Assembly: GCF_002434265.1 (NCBI RefSeq)
Contig: NZ_DJJS01000007.1
Location: 562,775 to 626,774 of the forward strand
Length of the DNA stretch: 64,000 nt
Direction: 5' to 3'
DNA from: Pseudomonas sp. UBA6562
GTDB lineage: Bacteria > Pseudomonadota > Gammaproteobacteria > Pseudomonadales > Pseudomonadaceae
The notes beneath the pieces are model-generated. The model saw nothing but the letters and a program-made list of their open reading frames with translations. It had not been told where the DNA came from and did not search any database. The position numbers and the translations under genes were made by a program. Shown here one piece after another: positions 59,325-64,000 of the stretch (its first letter is position 1; every line of letters begins with the position of its first letter).

Positions 59325-62300
59325 GTGACTCAAGCCACCCTACTGCACCACGCCCAAATACTGCGCACCTTGCCGCAATGGAGCCGCCAACTGCCGCCCG
59401 GCACCATTCGCGATGTCATCGCGCAAGCCCGTCCCGTCTACCTGGATGCCGATGGCAAACCCTACCCCTGGTACGCCGATGCCGCGTTATTGGAGCGCGA
59501 AGCACTGCTACGCGCGCTCGACCGGCGCCGGGTCAGCGCCAAAACGTTGCAGGCGCACTTGAGGGGCCTTCGAGGCGTCAGTGAATTCTCTGCGCCCTTG
59601 CTGCAACAACGTTTGGGCTTGCCAATGTCGGTGCTCGACGCGCAGTACCGTTACCAACCTGTAGAGGTCGCGCAGCCGACACCGCCCAGTGGCCCGAACG
59701 TGTCTACCGGTCTGCTGCCGGTGATCGCCAAGGGCGAACCACAGTTGCGCAGCCTGCTGGAGGCCGCGCTGCACAATTTCGAAGGCCTCCATGACACCAC
59801 CCGCCTGAGCCAGTTGCAATGTAGCGCTGAAGATTTCTCGCCCATTCCGGGCCTGCACGTAGCTGACTTCATCGACCACTGCCGTGCTCTGGACCTGGGC
59901 CAACGTTACCAAGAGCACCTGAGCGAGGTGTACGACGGCACATCGGCCGCCGCCATCCGCGCTGCTGCCATCGCTGCGCGCCAAGACGAGTTCCGGGTCC
60001 AGGTACGTATCGCTGCGATGAAAGGCGCAGTCACGGCCACTTGGTCCGGCGCTCTACAGGCGCTCTGCAGCGATATGCCACTGACCCGCCCGCTACGCTG
60101 CTGGCAGATAGCCTTGTTCGGCATACCGATCCATGAACTGCTGTTGATCGCAGACACAGATCCGCAGAGCGACGCCACTGTAGTGGTGTACTGGCCCGAC
60201 AGCCCCACCCCAATACGCGCTTTCGCATCGTTACAGGCAGCCTTCGCCGACATGCGCAGGCGCTTGGCCGAGCCCGACGTTCTGCGCCGACTGGTGGCGC
60301 TGGCGCCGCACCGCTTGCAGCCCGAACTGACCCTAAGGCTTGAGCGCGCGCTGTTCGAAGACCCCGACGCCAAGCCGTTAACCCGGCGCAACACCGTGCA
60401 TCTGGACACCTCCGAGTACCCGCTGGACCACCCACTGTGGCACTCGCTCGAAGAAGAGCACGTTCGCCGCCTCAAGGGCGATGCGCGCAGTGTCGCCGTA
60501 CCCACGGCCGATGTCGACCAAACGGTGCGCCTGAAACAGCTGGCCTACTGGCTCGATGTTGGGCTGACGGTGCTCAACGTAGCAGCGATGTGCGTGCCCG
60601 TGCTCAATCCGCTGTTGCTGACCATCGCCGCCGCGCAGATCACTGGCAACGTATTCGAGGGCATCTCTGCCTGGGAGGACGGCGACAATGTCGAGGCCCT
60701 GGCGCAGCTGGAGTCGATACTGCTCAACGTGGCCGTGTCGGCGGCAGTGGTCGGCGGCGGCGTGGCGCTGCAGGCTTCGGGCTTCGTCGATGCCATGCAC
60801 AGCATCACCGTCGAAGGGGCCGAGCGCTTGTGGAGCCCCAGCCTGCGTGGTTACGCCAGCGAAACCGAGCTGCCTCTGCTTTCTGAAGCCAATGCCGCAG
60901 GCCAATACTATGTCGAGGGGCGCCACTTGGTGCGCATCGACGGCACCTTTTACGAGCAGTTCGAGGACGGCGTAGGCACCTGGCGAGTGCGTCACCCCAG
61001 CCACAGCGCCGCCTACGCGCCTGCGTTGGCACACAACGGTGAAGGGGCCTGGCGGCTGGCCTTGGAGCGCCCCCTGCAATGGGATCTGGACAGGTTGCTC
61101 ACGCGCCTCGGCCAACAGAATCGATACCTGAACCTGGACGATGTACGCGGTGCCTGGCTGAGCACCGGGATCGCCCCGGAAGTGCTGCAGGCCCTGCACA
61201 TCGATGGGCAACCGTTGCCGGCGTTGTTCAAGGATGCCTTGGCCTGGCTCAAGGCCGACCAGCGTGTCACGCAGGCTATCGATCGAATCCGTGCCGGTGC
61301 GCCGCTCAAGGCCTCGGACAACTTCGCGCTACCGAGCCTGGTGCATCTCGAAGGCTGGCCCGAGAACCACTTGATCGGAATCTTCGATGATCCCCAAGGC
61401 GCGCAGGCTTCGACCCTGTACGGCCGCCTGCCGATCCAGCCCGACGATGTGGTCATACGGGTCGGTCGCAGCGAGCTGGAAGCGGGCGGGTTGGTGCGCG
61501 CGGTACTCGATCAGATGGCCGATCCTTCGGTGTTGGACGATGCGTCGCAGCTTGGCGAATCGCTTGCCGACAGGGTTCAGGCACGTTTGGCCGAACACTT
61601 GCTGGAGCCTCGAGGTGCGATAACGCAGCGCTTCTATCAGCTCTTGGCGCCCACGCTGTCGGGTGCAGGAACGCTTTTGGCGGGGCAGTTCCCCGGGCTG
61701 CCCGTAGTCTCGATCGAGGCCATCGTCGGTAAAGCCAGCGAAGCGGAGCGTCAGACCATGCTGGCGCCGGCAGGTCGCATTCCTCTGCGGGTGCTGGAGG
61801 AAGCCCGCGTGATGCAGGCAAACGCCCGTTTGAACCGCGCCCTACTCGGGCTGTACAGGCCCACGCTGGCCAACCACGACACCGCCTTGCTGATCCAGGG
61901 GTGGCAGGCCGAAGATGCGCAACTGCAAGGCATGTCGCTCTGGCAACGGGCGACCAACGACCGTGCGCGCAGCGCCGAGTTGATCGGTCAGCAACCGATC
62001 CGGCCAGGTTACCGCTCGCCGCTCGCGCTCAGCCATGGGCGGATCGGCTACCCCCTGAGCGGACGCGGTGTGCCGCGACGGACGAATGTCGTCGCGCTGC
62101 ACGAGCTGGGATCGATCTACCCTGGGCTGAGCGAGGACGAATTGATGACGCTGAGCGCCGAGATACAAGCCAGCGCCGGCCTGAGCACAGCGATCATCGC
62201 ACTCAGGGCCGAACTGGAGGTGTTGCAACTCGACCTGCGCGACTGGGCGCGAGCGGCTACCGACAACCTGCAGCGCGACGACCGCCTGCGCTTCGGCGAG

Positions 62301-64000
62301 CGACTGACCGCAGCTTGGCGCAGAATGGGCAACACGCCCAACACCAGCCTCGCCCTCGAGCATCTGCAAATCGGCGAGCTGCCCACCATTCGGCACGGTT
62401 TCCCCATATCCGTAGCTTGCGTCTGGAGGACCTGGGCCTGCAACGGCTCGACAGGGGTTTCCTCGAACGCTTTCCTGCTGTCGAGCGGCTGGGCATCATT
62501 CAGCACCCTCAGATGGACGCCGAGTCGCTCTTCCAGGCCCTGCAAGCCACGCCCAATCTTGAGGTGCTGGACCTTGCAGAAAGCAATATCGCGCAATTGG
62601 GAGCCTCGGCCGAGCAGGCCCTGGGCGCGATGCGACGTCTGCGTGGGTTGTCGTTCAGGCGTAATCGGCTGACGCTGGACGAACCTGCACAAGCGCTGCT
62701 CGCTCGCCTACCACTCAACGTATTGAACCTTTCCAGCAACGGAATCACGCTCACCGAAGCACAAGCCCTGCGCTTCCAAGACTTGGTGCATCCCGAACAG
62801 TTGTCGCTGAGTTTCAACCCGCTGGGGATCGCGCCGGATCTGCGCTATATGGGGCGCTTGCATACGTTGTTGATGATCGACTGTGGGCTGGAGGTTTGGC
62901 CCGAAGGGCTGACCGTGCTCATGAGCCAGCCGCAATACCGATTGCGCAGCATCGAGCTGTCGATGAACCGGATAGCGGCCCTGCCCCAGACCGAAACCCT
63001 GCTTGCCACGCCCTACGCGCGGGATCTGGCAGCAGGACTGCCCGGACGCCGCTGGAACATGGACTTCAACGGTATGGACCCCGCCACGCGTAGCCGTCTG
63101 CAGCAAGCCCGCGTGAGCGTCGAGGAAAATGCGATTGAGCTGCCTGCGTGGCAGGTGCGCTGGCGTACCGGCATCACCGCGGAGCAGGATGCCTTGTGGG
63201 ACACCTTGTTCGCCCAGGGTGGCAACCGACCCCTGGCCGGTGTGCTGGAGCGTCTGAGCGACTCTGCCGAAGCGCGCAGCCATGAAGACGGGCTGCGCGA
63301 GCGGGTCTGGAGCATACTCGAACGTGCCAGCCAGGACGATGCCCTGCGTCAGGCGCTGAACGAGGAAGCCGAAACGTTCCCGCCCACCTGTGGCGACGCG
63401 GGTGCCGACGCTTTCAGCGCGTTGGAAATTCGCCTGTTGATCCAGAATGCGAGCCTGGGCGCCGATCCGCTGCTCGATCAGTACCAGCTGCTGCGCCAGA
63501 TTTTCCGCCGCGAGCAGGTCAATACCCTTGCGCAACGCATCGCTTGGCATCGCAGCGTGCGCAGGGCCGCGGTGCTGGAAGCTCAGACCACAGGCGACGA
63601 AAGCCACTTACCCCTGCTGGATGAGTTGGACGACGTAGCCGTCAGCTCGGACCGAATACTGTTGAACATGCCGGTCGACGAAATCGAAATACGTCTGGCG
63701 CTACGACAGATATTGGCCGGCCCACTGGATTATCCCGAGCCGAGTTCGGGCATGCTGTACGCGCAACTGGCCAACATCAACGCACGCATCGTGCAAAACG
63801 TCGCGACCGAGGTGGGCAGACTCGATCAGGATGTTGCGTTGCGGCGCCAGTGGCTGGTGGACCAACCACAGTGGCAGCACACCTTGCGCACGCAGCATGC
63901 CGAGCAGTTCGAAGCCCTGACCGACTTCTGGCGCACGGGCCTGGACTACCTCGACTACAGCCAGGACGAACATGCCGAGCCGGTCACACAACTGCCGCCG
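59325..64000 (+). CDS. Large NEL-type E3 ubiquitin ligase effector (frame break; C-terminus outside window)
   Basis: The ATG at 59325 opens a frame of 1115 codons that ends at 62672, but after codon 1027 the coding sense moves to the -1 frame and remains open to the window end, giving at least 1559 residues. The order is: a DUF6543 (dermonecrotic-toxin-like) N-terminal region of ~1000 residues including hydrophobic stretches near 400-480; leucine-rich repeats (IRSLRLEDLGLQRL, NLEVLDLAESNIAQL, LNVLNLSSNGITL); and a NEL ligase domain with the catalytic Cys in TCGDAGADAFSALEIRLLIQ (codon 63389-63391). NEL proteins of Pseudomonas are probable secreted effectors that ubiquitinate host proteins. 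The break occurs at T TTC CCC (62399-62405). Confidence 0.82.
62399..62405 (+). other. T TTC CCC heptamer at the frame break of the NEL gene
   Basis: In the frame of the 59325 start the codons read GGT TTC CCC ATA. A -1 shift on TTTCCCC gives GGT TTC CCC CAT ATC and joins exactly into the leucine-rich repeat frame (GFPHIRSLRLEDL). The same protein results if one C has been lost from a run of five. The heptamer has the X XXY YYZ form of programmed -1 frameshift sites. Which explanation holds cannot be decided from the sequence alone. Confidence 0.6.

Noticed and set aside
62406..62672. Frame-0 tail of the NEL gene as a real C-terminus
   Set aside because: The tail is Trp/Ser/Cys/Arg-rich shadow sequence, while the -1 frame carries LRR and NEL motifs. 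It would be made only if no frameshift occurs.

Overview
The window is a high-GC, densely packed chromosomal segment from a fluorescent Pseudomonas, most likely of the P. putida group. The evidence is a set of recognisable Pseudomonas genes and neighbourhoods: mexEF-oprN; glnS-cysS facing ppiB-lpxH-pvdQ; tamA-tamB; a quinate/shikimate cluster with the fused QuiC dehydratase; and several ECF sigma/FecR modules. There is no tRNA, rRNA, CRISPR array, transposase or integrase. This is mostly core and flexible-core chromosome rather than a mobile island.

Layout. 1-1909: a cut-off LysR regulator divergent from a Sad-type succinate-semialdehyde dehydrogenase. 1926-6385: two adjacent SF1 (UvrD-like) helicase genes. 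6608-13324: a pirin, then the mexE-mexF-oprN efflux operon preceded by a MexT-type nod box. 13593-18459: a stand-alone FecR, a Na+/H+ antiporter and a chemoreceptor with a FliA promoter. 18625-24084: a catabolic cluster (MFS, RraA-like aldolase, D-2-hydroxyacid dehydrogenase, second MFS, IclR regulator) of unknown substrate. 24271-31142: cysS, glnS, ppiB, lpxH and pvdQ, the last with a PvdS-type box. 31349-32679: three small genes (Fur-like winged helix, membrane peptide, Mor-like activator). 32810-42236: tamB/tamA, GNAT, xthA, sodC and a Fur-boxed FecI/FecR pair. 42411-50615: a VOC protein, an ABC-F ATPase and the dehydroquinate/dehydroshikimate catabolic cluster. 50699-55124: an EamA transporter, a PAS-GGDEF-EAL protein and a GNAT. 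55223-58196: an ECF sigma/anti-sigma pair divergent from a catalase-like peroxidase and cytochrome b561. 58342-64000: a PuuR-like regulator, a small protein, and a giant NEL-type E3 ubiquitin ligase effector that leaves the window and carries a reading-frame break.

How the parts work together. In the aroQ/aroE/TetR/quiC/MHS cluster, the transporter, dehydrogenase and dehydratase together would take quinate or shikimate to protocatechuate. The hydroxyacid cluster pairs a lyase of the RraA fold with a D-2-hydroxyacid dehydrogenase and two MFS carriers under an IclR regulator. Four catabolic genes of these two clusters carry AAnAAnAA motifs just before their start codons, the signature of Hfq/Crc carbon catabolite repression. 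Iron signals (a Fur box before FecI and a PvdS-type box before pvdQ) appear at separate places.

The most unusual observations are three. The NEL effector frame break lies exactly on a T TTC CCC heptamer. The two ECF promoters between the sigma gene and the catalase gene are mirror images with identical geometry. The paired SF1 helicases have no recognisable nuclease or partner. All coordinates, motif positions and residue numbers were derived by reading the sequence by hand, without database searches.
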